The notes below the pieces were generated by a model that worked only from the letters and a program-made list of their open reading frames with translations, was not told the DNA's origin and searched no databases. 64,000 nt of DNA, taken from the NCBI RefSeq assembly GCF_047718555.1, contig NZ_JBDNRK010000013.1, forward strand, positions 1-64,000. The letters are read 5' to 3'. Below, in pieces: positions 43,114 through 52,539 of the stretch. Each line of letters begins with the position of its first letter. The stretch's first letter is position 1. The stretch is from Clostridium_I sp047718555 (lineage in GTDB: Bacteria; Bacillota; Clostridia; Clostridiales; Clostridiaceae). Both the position numbers and the translations under genes were made by a program.

Positions 43114-44163
43114 GTGAAAAAGCTAGTTCTTTTAATCAATATAATATTTATAGTTACTTTAGTATTAGTCGGATGTGGAGATAAAGCGAAAAGTAATAAT
43201 TCAAAATCAGCAAATAATAGCTCAGCATCATCCATATCAGCGGATAAGCATACAGCAACTACTGTAAAAATTGGATATGTGGATAGCGGAAAAAGTTTTC
43301 CATCTGGTCTTTTGGGGATTGCACAGGAAAAAGGTTATATAACTAATGAACTCAATAAGATAGGTGTAAAAGTTGAATTGGTTCCTTTTGTTGGGGCTGG
43401 TCCAGCAATAAATGAAGCACTTGCTAGTAAGAGTATAGATCTTGGATCTCTAGGAGATGTGCCTGCATTATTGGGGAAAAGTGCTGGTATAAATACAGAA
43501 TTAATTGCATCAGGAGGTCTTAACACTGATGCGGCATTAGTTGTACCAGCAGATTCAAAAATTACTTCTATAAAAGAATTAAAAGGTAAAAGAATTGCAA
43601 CTATGAAAGGCTCTTTTATGCATAGAACTCTTCTTGAAATGTTAAAGGCAAATGGTATGACTGCAAATGATATTCAATTTATAAATATGACCGCACCAGA
43701 TGCTGAAACAGCAATTATAAGCAAAACTGTTGATGCTACAGTAAATCCAGCTGCAAATGCACAAAGGCTTGTCCTAAAAAAATACGGGAAAATAATTTTA
43801 GATTCTACAAAAAATCCAGAATGGAAAGGAGCTGGTGGATTAATAGCAAGAACAGATTTTTCTAAGGATAATCCAGGAATTTTAGTTGCTATTATAAAAG
43901 GTTTAAATGAAGCCAAAAAGTTTGAAGATGCTAACCCAGATGAGGCGAAACAAATATGGGTAAAGAGTGGAACTACAAAAGAAATATTTGATTTAGTGTA
44001 TCCAGATAATAAATTTGGAGACGATTTGCAAATTGGCTCGGAATTCACTAAACGTTTTGATTTAGTAAATAAATTTCTTGTTGATAATAAATTATCTAAG
44101 AGTAGTGTTGACATCAATAAGTGGATAAATAAAAAATATCTTGAAGAAGCTATTAAAAAATAA
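43114..44163 (+). CDS. Substrate-binding lipoprotein, SsuA-like, paralog 4
   Basis: 349 residues from a GTG with GGGAG nine bases upstream. Lipobox LVGC, Ser/Asn linker, then KIGYVDSGKSFPSGLLGIAQEKGY and GAGPAINEALASKSIDLGSLGD, the sulfonate/nitrate-type binding fold. Related to the 55953 protein and different in length and sequence from the three tandem proteins at 4.5-8.2 kb. Likely serves the permease at 45556. Confidence 0.87.
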   Translation: MKKLVLLINIIFIVTLVLVGCGDKAKSNNSKSANNSSASSISADKHTATTVKIGYVDSGKSFPSGLLGIAQEKGYITNELNKIGVKVELVPFVGAGPAINEALASKSIDLGSLGDVPALLGKSAGINTELIASGGLNTDAALVVPADSKITSIKELKGKRIATMKGSFMHRTLLEMLKANGMTANDIQFINMTAPDAETAIISKTVDATVNPAANAQRLVLKKYGKIILDSTKNPEWKGAGGLIARTDFSKDNPGILVAIIKGLNEAKKFEDANPDEAKQIWVKSGTTKEIFDLVYPDNKFGDDLQIGSEFTKRFDLVNKFLVDNKLSKSSVDINKWINKKYLEEAIKK

Positions 44164-44184
44164 TGTATTAAATAATATATTTTA

Positions 44185-44260
44185 CTCTACGATTAGCCGA
44201 TGTAATATTGAATTTTCTAAAAATACAATCGGCGTCATGCTTTTCATGGAGCTAGTAGAG
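44185..44260 (+). ncRNA. Possible three-stem structured RNA
   Basis: CTCTAC (44185) pairs with GTAGAG (44255-44260), enclosing GCCGAT/ATCGGC and a small TCATG/CATGG hairpin. It lies in the 170-bp gap before radical SAM gene 3, where no L-type leader occurs. I cannot match it to a known riboswitch. Confidence 0.35.
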
Positions 44261-44335
44261 ATATAAACTTCTATTAAGTAAGATTCATCCGTAAGAGGCT
44301 ACTTGAATTAAAGTTATTAAAAAGGAAGGATATTT

Positions 44336-45559
44336 ATGTATGATTTAAAAAATGAGTTAAAGAAAAAGCTTTATGATGAGCTAAAAATAAAAAATAAAGT
44401 TAGCGTAGAAGGAGTTAACTTCAACACTGAAATATTTAAGAATCTTGATTTAGGGGGAATATATCAAGAACAGATTCATGGTCAATCTGAAAGTGATCAT
44501 GAGACACATGTTGGAATAGAATTTCCATGTGGATATAATACACCAAATGGTTTCAGAATAGGTCTTAAATGGGATAGAAAATCTCAATACAAAATTGAGT
44601 ATGATGGCAGCAGATATTTCCTTACTGACAGAGGACATGAAATTTTCCCTATTGAGTTCTTTAAACGTCCTAAATATTATAATCTTCATACTTCAGATGG
44701 AGTAGAAATGTCTCATGTAGGAAACTTTACTCAAAGTGGTACAGTACATGTCACATATAGTAATGAATGTTCCTTAAAAGATCAAGGACAAGATTGCTTA
44801 TTTTGCAATGTTAATGCCACTAAGGATGTATATGGAGAAAAAGAAAATCATAAGTGGAAATATCCAAAGCAGATTGCAGAAACGGTTAAAGCAGCCTATG
44901 ATGAGGGAGTTGCAAATCATCTTAATCTTACAGGAGGATTTATTGCAGAGCGTAGGGAAGTAGATTATTATATTGACGTAGCAGAAGCAGTTAAAGAATA
45001 TACTGGTCTAAAGGATTTTAACGGTACAGCAGTTATAGGGGCACCACTTGATTTGGAAGTTATAGAGCACTATAAAGAGGTTGGTTATAGAACAATCGCA
45101 ATCAATATTGAAGTTTGGGATAAAAATCTATTTAAAGCTATTTGTCCTGGTAAGGATATTCAATGTGGTGGCTGGGAAAACTGGGTAAAAGCAATTGAAT
45201 ATGCAAGAGAAGTATTTGGATTTGGTCGTGCAAGGACTGGTATTGTTGCGGGTCTTGAACCCAAAAACGCCACACTTGAGGGAGTTGAATACTTTGTGTC
45301 TAAAGGTATACCTGTATTAACTGGTGCATGGAATCCAAATCCAGGTTCAGGACTTGAAGGTCATCGTACACCTGAGCCGGAATGGCACTGGGATATGGCA
45401 AAAAAGACTTTTGATATTTATAGAAAATATGGTATTACATTTGAACATATAGCTGACAGTGCACCATCTTCTGATTTTTTAGTTGCAGATTTTTATAAAA
45501 TAGAAAATGGACTTCTACCTGTATTTAACAAATTTAAATTAGAAGGAGCGATCAAATGA
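44336..45559 (+). CDS. Radical SAM-like enzyme with CX8CX2C motif, paralog 3
   Basis: 407 residues. Motif NECSLKDQGQDCLFCN, then NLTGGFIAERREVDYY, FNGTAVIGAPLD, ICPGKDIQCGGW, GLEPKNA, GHRTPE. Its end overlaps the permease start by 4 bp (ATGA), so enzyme and ABC transporter are translationally coupled. This is the strongest evidence that the family acts on an imported substrate. GGAAGGA precedes the ATG. Confidence 0.82.
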   Translation: MYDLKNELKKKLYDELKIKNKVSVEGVNFNTEIFKNLDLGGIYQEQIHGQSESDHETHVGIEFPCGYNTPNGFRIGLKWDRKSQYKIEYDGSRYFLTDRGHEIFPIEFFKRPKYYNLHTSDGVEMSHVGNFTQSGTVHVTYSNECSLKDQGQDCLFCNVNATKDVYGEKENHKWKYPKQIAETVKAAYDEGVANHLNLTGGFIAERREVDYYIDVAEAVKEYTGLKDFNGTAVIGAPLDLEVIEHYKEVGYRTIAINIEVWDKNLFKAICPGKDIQCGGWENWVKAIEYAREVFGFGRARTGIVAGLEPKNATLEGVEYFVSKGIPVLTGAWNPNPGSGLEGHRTPEPEWHWDMAKKTFDIYRKYGITFEHIADSAPSSDFLVADFYKIENGLLPVFNKFKLEGAIK

Positions 45560-46398
45560 ATACGCAGATTTTGAATTCAAGAAGTGCAGTTAATAAAAAA
45601 AAATTAATAAAAAAACAAACTAAAGTGAAGTATAATTTCAAAAATATAAAAAGATTTACTATTGGTGCACTTCTACCTATTTTCATAATGGTAATATGGG
45701 AGATTGTTGCATCGTTAAATATTTTACCAGTAGCAATACTTCCAACTATACAGAGTGTTTTTGAGGCATTTTTAGCTCAAATAGAAAATGGACAGTTATT
45801 AACCGATGTTAGTATAAGCTTAATTAGAGTTATGGAAGGTTATTTTTTTGCGGTTATCATTGGAATATTTTTTGGAGTAATAATGGGAGTTTCTTTTAAA
45901 GCTAATAATATTTTTTCATTGCTTTTTACAACAATTAGGCAGGTACCTACTATGGCTTGGATACCTTTAATTATTCTTTGGTGTGGAATTGGTGAGACAT
46001 CTAAAATTGTAATAATTGCCAAGGCAGCTTTTTTTCCAATACTTTTAAACACCATAAGTGGTATAAAAAATACACCTAAAGGTTATTTAGAAGTAGCTCA
46101 GCTTAATAATGTCAGTAAATTAGATTTATATAGAAAGGTATATTTCCCGGCAGCATTACCTTCTATATTTACAGGATTAAGACTTGGACTTGGTATTGCC
46201 TGGGGAATGGTGGTAGCAGCAGAAATAATTGCTTCAAGCTCTGGTATTGGATACAGAATAAATGACTCAAGAAGTTTGATGCAATCTGATATTATGATTT
46301 CAGATATGATAGTAATTGGAGTTATAGGTGCATTTATGGACTTTGTTTTAAGAAGAATTTCAAAACATTTTTCAAAATGGCAGGCATCAGAAGTATAA
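45556..46398 (+). CDS. ABC transporter permease 2, SsuC/TauC-like
   Basis: 280 residues, about six membrane segments, with the EAA-type loop (GIKNTPKGYLEVAQLNN near 175). The basic N-terminus is longer than in the 12266 permease. Coupled to radical SAM gene 3. The cognate ATPase is probably the gene at 48649, separated by an MFS gene and a transposase fragment. Confidence 0.88.
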   Translation: MNTQILNSRSAVNKKKLIKKQTKVKYNFKNIKRFTIGALLPIFIMVIWEIVASLNILPVAILPTIQSVFEAFLAQIENGQLLTDVSISLIRVMEGYFFAVIIGIFFGVIMGVSFKANNIFSLLFTTIRQVPTMAWIPLIILWCGIGETSKIVIIAKAAFFPILLNTISGIKNTPKGYLEVAQLNNVSKLDLYRKVYFPAALPSIFTGLRLGLGIAWGMVVAAEIIASSSGIGYRINDSRSLMQSDIMISDMIVIGVIGAFMDFVLRRISKHFSKWQASEV

Positions 46399-46480
46399 AC
46401 TTTTAATAAAGTTAAAGAATAGCGGTAATGTTATTTGATGTCTTTATACAAATGTTATATTTTAGATTATTTTTATAGCC

Positions 46481-46540
46481 GAGGTTAATTTTTTTCAAGA
46501 TTATTTTCGTTAATTTATGAGAAAAACTAACCTCATTTTG
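46481..46540 (+). terminator. Terminator after permease 2
   Basis: GAGGTTAATTTTTTTC with GAGAAAAACTAACCTC, then ATTTTG. No L-type inner hairpin precedes it, so it is not counted as a leader. Confidence 0.6.
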
Positions 46541-46598
46541 TATATAGATTTAAATTTTAAATTATACAAGTTTAAGTAAGGAGGTTTTTATAAAGCTT

Positions 46599-48053
46599 AT
46601 GTTACTAATTGAAAAAAGAAATAATAAATGGTTAATATTGTTTTCTGTTGTAATGATGACATTTATGGCATGTCTTGATGGAAGTGTTGTAAATGTGGCA
46701 TTACCAGTTATGCTAAAAAATTTTTCTGTAAATATACAAAATATCCAATGGGTAGTTACAATATATTTAATAGTTATATCATCTGCAATTCTTATAGGCG
46801 GAAGACTTGGAGATATAAAGGGGAAAACGTCAATATTCAAATGTGGTATTACTCTTTTTACTATTGGCTCACTATTATGTGGAATTTCAAATTCAATATA
46901 TTCATTAATAATTGCTAGAGCCATTCAAGCTATTGGAGCATCAGGAACTATGTCAAACAGTTTTGGAATTATTACTCAAACATTTCCATACGAAGAAAGA
47001 GGAAGAGTACTTGGAGTTCAGAGTACCTTTGTTGCATTAGGAACATTGGTTGGACCACCATTAGGTGGAGTTATAGTGTCAAATTTTGGTTGGAATTTTA
47101 TATTTCTAATCAATGTACCAATAGGAATAATTACACTGGCATTAGCAACTAAAATATTCCCTAAAATGGACACTTTAGATGAAAAATTAGATTTTAAAGG
47201 TGCTATTTTGTTTGCATTGTCAATTATATCGCTATTTCTATCTTTAATATATGGACAAAATATAGGATATAAAAATCCAGTAATTATTATGGGATTTTTA
47301 TTTTCATTAGTATTTATATTTCTATTTATTTTTGTAGAAAGTAGGGAAAAAATGCCTCTTTTGAAGTTAGAGCTTTTTAAAAATAAATTATTTTCAATTA
47401 GTGTATTTTGTGGAGTTATTTCTTCAGTAGCTATCAGTGGTTTAAATATAATTCATCCATTTTACCTGCAGGATGTACTTAAATTATCACCTGGAATCAC
47501 AGGAATCATTATGATGGTATCGCCGGTTGTTTTATGTATTATAGCACCTATAAGTGGATATTTATCTGATAAATTTGGTTCCGAAATTTTAACGTTAATT
47601 GGTTTAGTATTTATTAATATAGGACTTTTACTAATGGCAAAACTAAATGAAAATTCAACTATTTTAATTATATTGATTTTTATGGGTATAATATCTGTAG
47701 GAAATGGATTGTTTCAATCGCCAAATACTTCTCTAATAATGTCGTTAGTCTCAAAAAAATATTTAGGAATTGCTGGAAGTGTAAATGCTCTTGTAAGGAA
47801 TATAGGATTTGTTTTTGGTATTTCAATGTCAACTTTGATACTATATAATCGCATGAGTTATAAGATCGGATATAAGGTATATGATTTTGTTGTTGGTAAG
47901 GAATATATATTTGCTTATGGAATGAGTTATGTGTATATAATTTCTGCAGGTATCTGTTTTATAGGAGTAATTATCACATCAATTAGACTATATAACTGTA
48001 AAAGGTATGAGAAAATAGTAAATGAAAATAAAGAGATAAATGATGTAATATAA
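46599..48053 (+). CDS. MFS transporter, DHA2/EmrB-QacA type
   Basis: 484 residues, about 14 membrane segments. Signature LDGSVVNVALPVM in segment 1 and GGRLGDIKGK in the first loop, as in proton-coupled drug exporters. The ATG is about 14 bases from AAGGAGG, somewhat far. It interrupts the permease-ATPase order and may be an insertion or an exporter of a toxic product. Confidence 0.87.
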   Translation: MLLIEKRNNKWLILFSVVMMTFMACLDGSVVNVALPVMLKNFSVNIQNIQWVVTIYLIVISSAILIGGRLGDIKGKTSIFKCGITLFTIGSLLCGISNSIYSLIIARAIQAIGASGTMSNSFGIITQTFPYEERGRVLGVQSTFVALGTLVGPPLGGVIVSNFGWNFIFLINVPIGIITLALATKIFPKMDTLDEKLDFKGAILFALSIISLFLSLIYGQNIGYKNPVIIMGFLFSLVFIFLFIFVESREKMPLLKLELFKNKLFSISVFCGVISSVAISGLNIIHPFYLQDVLKLSPGITGIIMMVSPVVLCIIAPISGYLSDKFGSEILTLIGLVFINIGLLLMAKLNENSTILIILIFMGIISVGNGLFQSPNTSLIMSLVSKKYLGIAGSVNALVRNIGFVFGISMSTLILYNRMSYKIGYKVYDFVVGKEYIFAYGMSYVYIISAGICFIGVIITSIRLYNCKRYEKIVNENKEINDVI

Positions 48054-48127
48054 TTTAAAAGAAGTTTTTTCAAATTAAAAAGCTGTGAAAAATTTATACT
48101 AAGATTATAATAGTCAAGATAAAAAAT

Positions 48128-48173
48128 AAGGTTTAATGCTGAAATATTTTATTTTCAGTATTAAACCTTTTAT
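48128..48173. terminator. Terminator after the DHA2 gene
   Basis: AAGGTTTAATGCTGAAA pairs with TTTCAGTATTAAACCTT and is followed by TT. It can act on both strands. Confidence 0.7.
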
Positions 48174-48184
48174 ATTGAAAGTAA

Positions 48185-48445
48185 CTAAAAAATGATTTTA
48201 TAGAGTGCTATTTTTAGTGTGACATCTTTTTGATGGAGGTATTCTAAAAATTTAACTAACATTTTTAAATAGTAATTTCTTATATAGTGAATCTCTTCTT
48301 TTATTTTATATTCAAGTTCTCTTAGACTAAATATGCTATTTTTAACTCCATATATCATACATGCTACTATTTGTTGATCAGAGTATTTTTTAGGTCTGCC
48401 TTTAACTTTGGTACTTTTAGTTTCAAGTTTAGAAAAATACATAAA
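48185..48445 (-). pseudogene. Transposase fragment (DDE family)
   Basis: Encodes TKVKGRPKKYSDQQIVACMIYGVKNSIFSLRELEYKI, the N-terminal region of IS4/IS5-like transposases. The catalytic domain is missing. Its apparent upstream start would overlap the L17 promoter, so the insertion may have supplied or disturbed that region. Confidence 0.65.
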
Positions 48446-48472
48446 TATGATATGGATAAAATATAAAAATTG

Positions 48473-48614
48473 TTGACATATATAATTTTGCATGATATTA
48501 TATTTAATAAATATAAAACATATTGGTTTAATATATTTTATACCGACTGGAGAACCAGAGGTTTCTAACTAAACGTAACTTGTTGTTATGTTGTTAGGAA
48601 TCTCTGCTTTTTTT
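48473..48614 (+). promoter_or_regulatory. L17: promoter, box and leader RNA with flipped stem
   Basis: TTGACA (48473) N17 TATTAT (48496), box AAAACATATTGGTTTAA. Inner hairpin CTGG-AGAA-CCAG at 48547-48558, the strands reversed relative to other copies. Outer helix ACC/GGT. Terminator AGAGGTTTCTAAC with GTTAGGAATCTCT and T7. Confidence 0.87.
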
Positions 48615-48648
48615 ATTTTATAAAATAATTTATATGTGGAGGTACCGG

Positions 48649-49434
48649 ATGTCGGAAGTCAATAAGAATGAAAATCTTTATATACATAATTTAAGTAAGA
48701 ATTTTATTGTTAATAATGAGCAAATTGATATTCTAAATGATATTAATTTAGATATTAAGGAGGGCGAATTTATAAGCATAGTAGGTCATAGTGGATGTGG
48801 TAAAAGTACTTTGTTGAAAATTATAGCAGGACTTGTAGACTATAATGTTGGTATAGTTACCCTTGGGGAAAAAGAAATTAGACAGCCAGGAACTGAGAGG
48901 GGAATGGTATTTCAGGATCATAGGCTTTTACCTTGGCTTACAATAAGAGATAATATATCCTTTGGTTTATATAATGTTACAAAGGAAGAAAAGGAAAAAA
49001 TTATTAATGAACACATAGAACTTGTAGGTTTAAAAGGATTTGAAAAGGCATATCCGCATCAGCTATCAGGGGGTATGGCACAACGAGCAGCTATTGCAAG
49101 AGCATTAGTAAACAGACCGCAAGTTTTGCTCCTAGATGAGCCATTTGGAGCATTAGATGCACTTACTAGAATACAAATGCAGAAAGAAATATTAAGAATA
49201 TGGGAAAAGGAAAAGACAACTATGATACTTGTTACTCATGATATAGATGAAGCAATATATTTAGGAGATAGGGTTATAGTGATGTCATCAAGACCTGCAA
49301 CTATAAAAACAATTATACCAGTTGAACTTTCTCGTCCTAGAGATAGAAATGGATATGATTTTTCTGTAATAAGAAAACAAATATATACTGAATTTTTTGG
49401 TAAAGAAAATATTTTTGAAGATTATGTTATATAG
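48649..49434 (+). CDS. ABC transporter ATPase 2, SsuB/TauB-like
   Basis: 261 residues from the ATG with TGGAGG six bases upstream. Walker A GHSGCGKST (about 46), FQDHRLLPWLT Q-loop, signature LSGGMAQR, Walker B VLLLDEPF, H-loop THDIDE. Likely energises permease 2. Two remnants of its N-terminus (NKNENLYI) are scattered at 55.7 and 62.4 kb. Confidence 0.9.
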   Translation: MSEVNKNENLYIHNLSKNFIVNNEQIDILNDINLDIKEGEFISIVGHSGCGKSTLLKIIAGLVDYNVGIVTLGEKEIRQPGTERGMVFQDHRLLPWLTIRDNISFGLYNVTKEEKEKIINEHIELVGLKGFEKAYPHQLSGGMAQRAAIARALVNRPQVLLLDEPFGALDALTRIQMQKEILRIWEKEKTTMILVTHDIDEAIYLGDRVIVMSSRPATIKTIIPVELSRPRDRNGYDFSVIRKQIYTEFFGKENIFEDYVI

Positions 49435-49643
49435 TTAAAATTATTTAATTGAGGAAATTTCATACTTGAAAATTTTAAAAATCAAGCACAGTATATAGTA
49501 TATATTTTTAGCCATAAATACTATATGTAGATGCAGCTTAACAAATAAGTTAACTATGCAATATCCTTAATTAATTATATATTGTTGTAAAAATAAAATT
49601 TGAAAAATTATAGAAATAATAAGTAAAATTAAAGGAGTTTGCA

Positions 49644-50492
49644 ATGAATGTTGATGAAGTAATATCAAAAGAACTTGTATCAGATATTAAAGATGTTAAT
49701 GTTATAGGTATTGACATTGGATCAAGAACAGGTAAGGCTGTACTTTTATCAAATGGACAAATATTTACGTCCATAACAGGTACAGGTGTTAATATGCAGC
49801 AGACGGCTGATTTACTTCTAAAAAAGTTGATTAAAATATCTGGGATTGATAAGAATGATATAGCTTATATTGTAGGTACAGGGTATGGAAGGATATCTAT
49901 GGAGTTTGGCGATACCCCAAGAGAAATTTTAACAGAAATATCTTGCCATGCCATGGGTTCACACTTTTTAAATGCAGGAACAAAGACAATAATTGACATA
50001 GGTGGACAAGACTCTAAAGCTATAAAGGTAGATCCAGATAACGGTAAAGTTGTAGAGTTCATAATGAATGATAGATGTGCTGCTGGAACAGGAAGATTTT
50101 TAGAAAAGGTAGCAGGACTTTTAGATTATTCAATAGATGAATTAGGAGAAGAGGCACTTAAGTCAAAAAAGAATTTGTCTATAAGTAGTCAATGCGTTGT
50201 ATTTGCTGAATCAGAAATAATATCGCTGAAAGCAAAAGGTGAAAGACGTGAAGATATTGCTGCTGGTATACATTTTGCAGCAGCAAGACGTGTTAGGAAT
50301 CTAGTTAATCGTTTAGGAATAGAACCAGAACTTGTATTTTCAGGTGGGGTATCTAATAATGCAGGAATGAAATATGCTCTTGAGCAAATAACGGGCTATT
50401 CTATTAAGAAAACAAAACTAAATATGATTTATGCAGGATCCTTAGGGGCTGCAATTTATGCTCAAAAGTACTATTTAGGTAAAAATTCATAG
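49644..50492 (+). CDS. BcrA/BadF-type ATPase (dehydratase/double-cubane protein activator)
   Basis: 282 residues, ASKHA ATPase fold. Phosphate motifs GIDIGSRTGKAV (about 22) and IIDIGGQDSKAI (about 115); cluster cysteines in DRCAAGTGRFLE (about 145) and SSQCVVFAESE (about 183) that hold one 4Fe-4S at the dimer interface. Such proteins inject electrons with ATP into 2-hydroxyacyl-CoA dehydratases or double-cubane proteins. It lies 32 bp before a gene that carries its own fused version of this domain. GGAG precedes the ATG. Confidence 0.9.
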   Translation: MNVDEVISKELVSDIKDVNVIGIDIGSRTGKAVLLSNGQIFTSITGTGVNMQQTADLLLKKLIKISGIDKNDIAYIVGTGYGRISMEFGDTPREILTEISCHAMGSHFLNAGTKTIIDIGGQDSKAIKVDPDNGKVVEFIMNDRCAAGTGRFLEKVAGLLDYSIDELGEEALKSKKNLSISSQCVVFAESEIISLKAKGERREDIAAGIHFAAARRVRNLVNRLGIEPELVFSGGVSNNAGMKYALEQITGYSIKKTKLNMIYAGSLGAAIYAQKYYLGKNS

Positions 50493-50524
50493 TAGTTAAA
50501 AATATGTAGCGAAAGGAAATATAT

Positions 50525-52537
50525 ATGAAGATTGAAGATGTTATATCAGAAGAATTAATCTCAGAAGTTAAGGATTTGAAAGTTATAGGTATTGATATAG
50601 GATCAAGAACTGGAAAAGCAGTGCTATTGTCTGAGGGCAATTTATATGTTGAGCAAATAGCAACGGGTATATATATGCAGGAAACTGCTGAAGAATTAAT
50701 TGAAAATGTACTAGAAAAATCAGGAATTGATAGGAAAGATATTCAGTATATAGTTGGAACTGGATACGGTAGAATAGCTCTACGATTTGACGATATTCCT
50801 CATGAAATAGTAACAGAAATATCTTGTCATGCAATGGGGGCACATTTTCTTAATTCAGGTACAAAAACAATAATTGATATAGGAGGACAGGATTCCAAAG
50901 CAATAAAAGTTGATACTAAAACAGGAAAAGTAGCAGAATTCATAATGAATGATAAATGTGCAGCTGGAACTGGAAGATTTATTGAAAAAGTTGCAGGTTT
51001 ATTAGATTATTCTTTAGATGAAATTGGAGAGGAATCACTTAAATCACAAAAAGTTATAGAAATAAGCAGCCAATGTGTTGTTTTTGCTGAATCAGAAATA
51101 ATTTCTTTAAAAGCTAGAGGAGAAGATCGTAGGGATATTGCAGCTGGAATACATTTTGCTGCAGCAAAAAGGGTAAGGAATCTTATTAATAGGATAGGAT
51201 TGGAGCCTGAACTTGTGTTTTCAGGTGGTGTATCTAATAATGTAGGAATGAAACATGCATTGGAGGTGCTAATAGGACACCCGATTAAAGAAACAAAACT
51301 TGATATGATATATGCAGGTGCACTAGGTGCAGCAATATATGCACAAAAAAATTATTCGGAACATTCATTATCTAAAAATAGTAATGTCGTATCTTTTAAA
51401 TTGAATTTAGATTATCTAAAACATAGAATTGAAGAACAGCATGAAATAATAGCTGATAAAAGTATAGAAACTAAAAAAGTAGGATATTTATGTTCTTATA
51501 CTCCTGTAGAATTAATAAATGCATCAGGGGCAATACATACTAGGCTTTTTAAAGCAGGAGATCCTGATACTGTATCAGTTGGTGAGATAATGACAAAAAG
51601 TGTTTTTTGTGATCTAACAAAAAGTTGTCTAGGTTCTTTTAAAACTGGGGATCCATTGCATAATGCTTTAGATAAAGTATATACATTTTATACTTGTGAT
51701 TCTATGAAGAAGGTTGCGGAAGCTATTAATGAAAACTTTATTCCTACAGATATATATCTTCTTCCAAGAAATAAAGAAAGAGATGAATCAAGGCAATTTT
51801 TTAAAAAAGAACTTATAAATTTTAAAAATAGTTTAGAAAACTTAACTGGTAAGAAGATTACTGAAGATGATCTTAGAGGACAGATTGTATTGTATAACAA
51901 GAATCGTGCGCTTTTGAAGAAAATATCAGATTTAAGAAAGCGAAATAATCCACCTTTGACGGGACAAGATTTTCTTGAATTAACAAAAGCAGCTTACTAT
52001 TTGCCGCCAGAAGAACAATTACAAATATTTACTGATTTATATGAAGAGTTATCAGCTGTTCCTGACAATGGGGTACGTCCGATACGTATTATGATGACAG
52101 GTGGAATTGTTGGTGATGGTGATCGTAGATTATTAGAAATTGTTGAAAATGAGATTGGAGCAAGAATAGTAGTAGAAGATCATTGCAGCGGATTAAGCCC
52201 TTTCTATTATCAAATTTCTGAGAATGAAGATCCATACTTAGCTCTTGCAGATGGATATTTAAATCAAGCACCTTGTGCAAGAATGTCACCACTTGAGGAT
52301 AGAATAGATTTTTCAGGAAAGCTTGCTAAAGAATATGATGTAGATGCGGTATTATTTACGTACTTAAAATTTTGTCCTTGCTATGGTATTACAAAGAATA
52401 ATTTCTTAAGATATTTCCAGAGTTTAGGGTTACCAGTACTTGAACTTCCGATAGATTATTCGAGAGGTGATGAAGGTCAGATTAAAACTAGGGTTGAGGC
52501 GTTTATAGAAGTTTTATCAGAGAAGGGAAGTGCGTAA
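50525..52537 (+). CDS. Fusion of BcrA/BadF-type ATPase with HgdB-like double-cubane/dehydratase domain
   Basis: 670 residues. Residues about 1-275 are an activator ATPase (GIDIGSRTGKAV, DIGGQDSKAI, Cys in DKCAAGTGRF and SSQCVVFAESE). Residues about 300-670 are an HgdB-like domain starting KKVGYLCSYTPVELINASGA, with Cys in FCDLTKSC, YTCDSM and FCPCYGI. HgdB-like proteins hold 4Fe-4S or 8Fe-9S double-cubane clusters and reduce stable bonds using ATP. No CoA-transferase is nearby, which favours a double-cubane-type reductase over a hydroxyacyl-CoA dehydratase (inference). AGCGAAAGGAAA precedes the ATG. Confidence 0.87.
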   Translation: MKIEDVISEELISEVKDLKVIGIDIGSRTGKAVLLSEGNLYVEQIATGIYMQETAEELIENVLEKSGIDRKDIQYIVGTGYGRIALRFDDIPHEIVTEISCHAMGAHFLNSGTKTIIDIGGQDSKAIKVDTKTGKVAEFIMNDKCAAGTGRFIEKVAGLLDYSLDEIGEESLKSQKVIEISSQCVVFAESEIISLKARGEDRRDIAAGIHFAAAKRVRNLINRIGLEPELVFSGGVSNNVGMKHALEVLIGHPIKETKLDMIYAGALGAAIYAQKNYSEHSLSKNSNVVSFKLNLDYLKHRIEEQHEIIADKSIETKKVGYLCSYTPVELINASGAIHTRLFKAGDPDTVSVGEIMTKSVFCDLTKSCLGSFKTGDPLHNALDKVYTFYTCDSMKKVAEAINENFIPTDIYLLPRNKERDESRQFFKKELINFKNSLENLTGKKITEDDLRGQIVLYNKNRALLKKISDLRKRNNPPLTGQDFLELTKAAYYLPPEEQLQIFTDLYEELSAVPDNGVRPIRIMMTGGIVGDGDRRLLEIVENEIGARIVVEDHCSGLSPFYYQISENEDPYLALADGYLNQAPCARMSPLEDRIDFSGKLAKEYDVDAVLFTYLKFCPCYGITKNNFLRYFQSLGLPVLELPIDYSRGDEGQIKTRVEAFIEVLSEKGSA

Positions 52538-52539
52538 AT

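Noticed and set aside
46481..46540. Leader-like GAGGTTAA hairpin
   Set aside because: No inner hairpin or GA bulge precedes it, so it is only a terminator.
48185..48493. Complete transposase gene
   Set aside because: Only the N-terminal region is present, and its putative start overlaps the L17 promoter.
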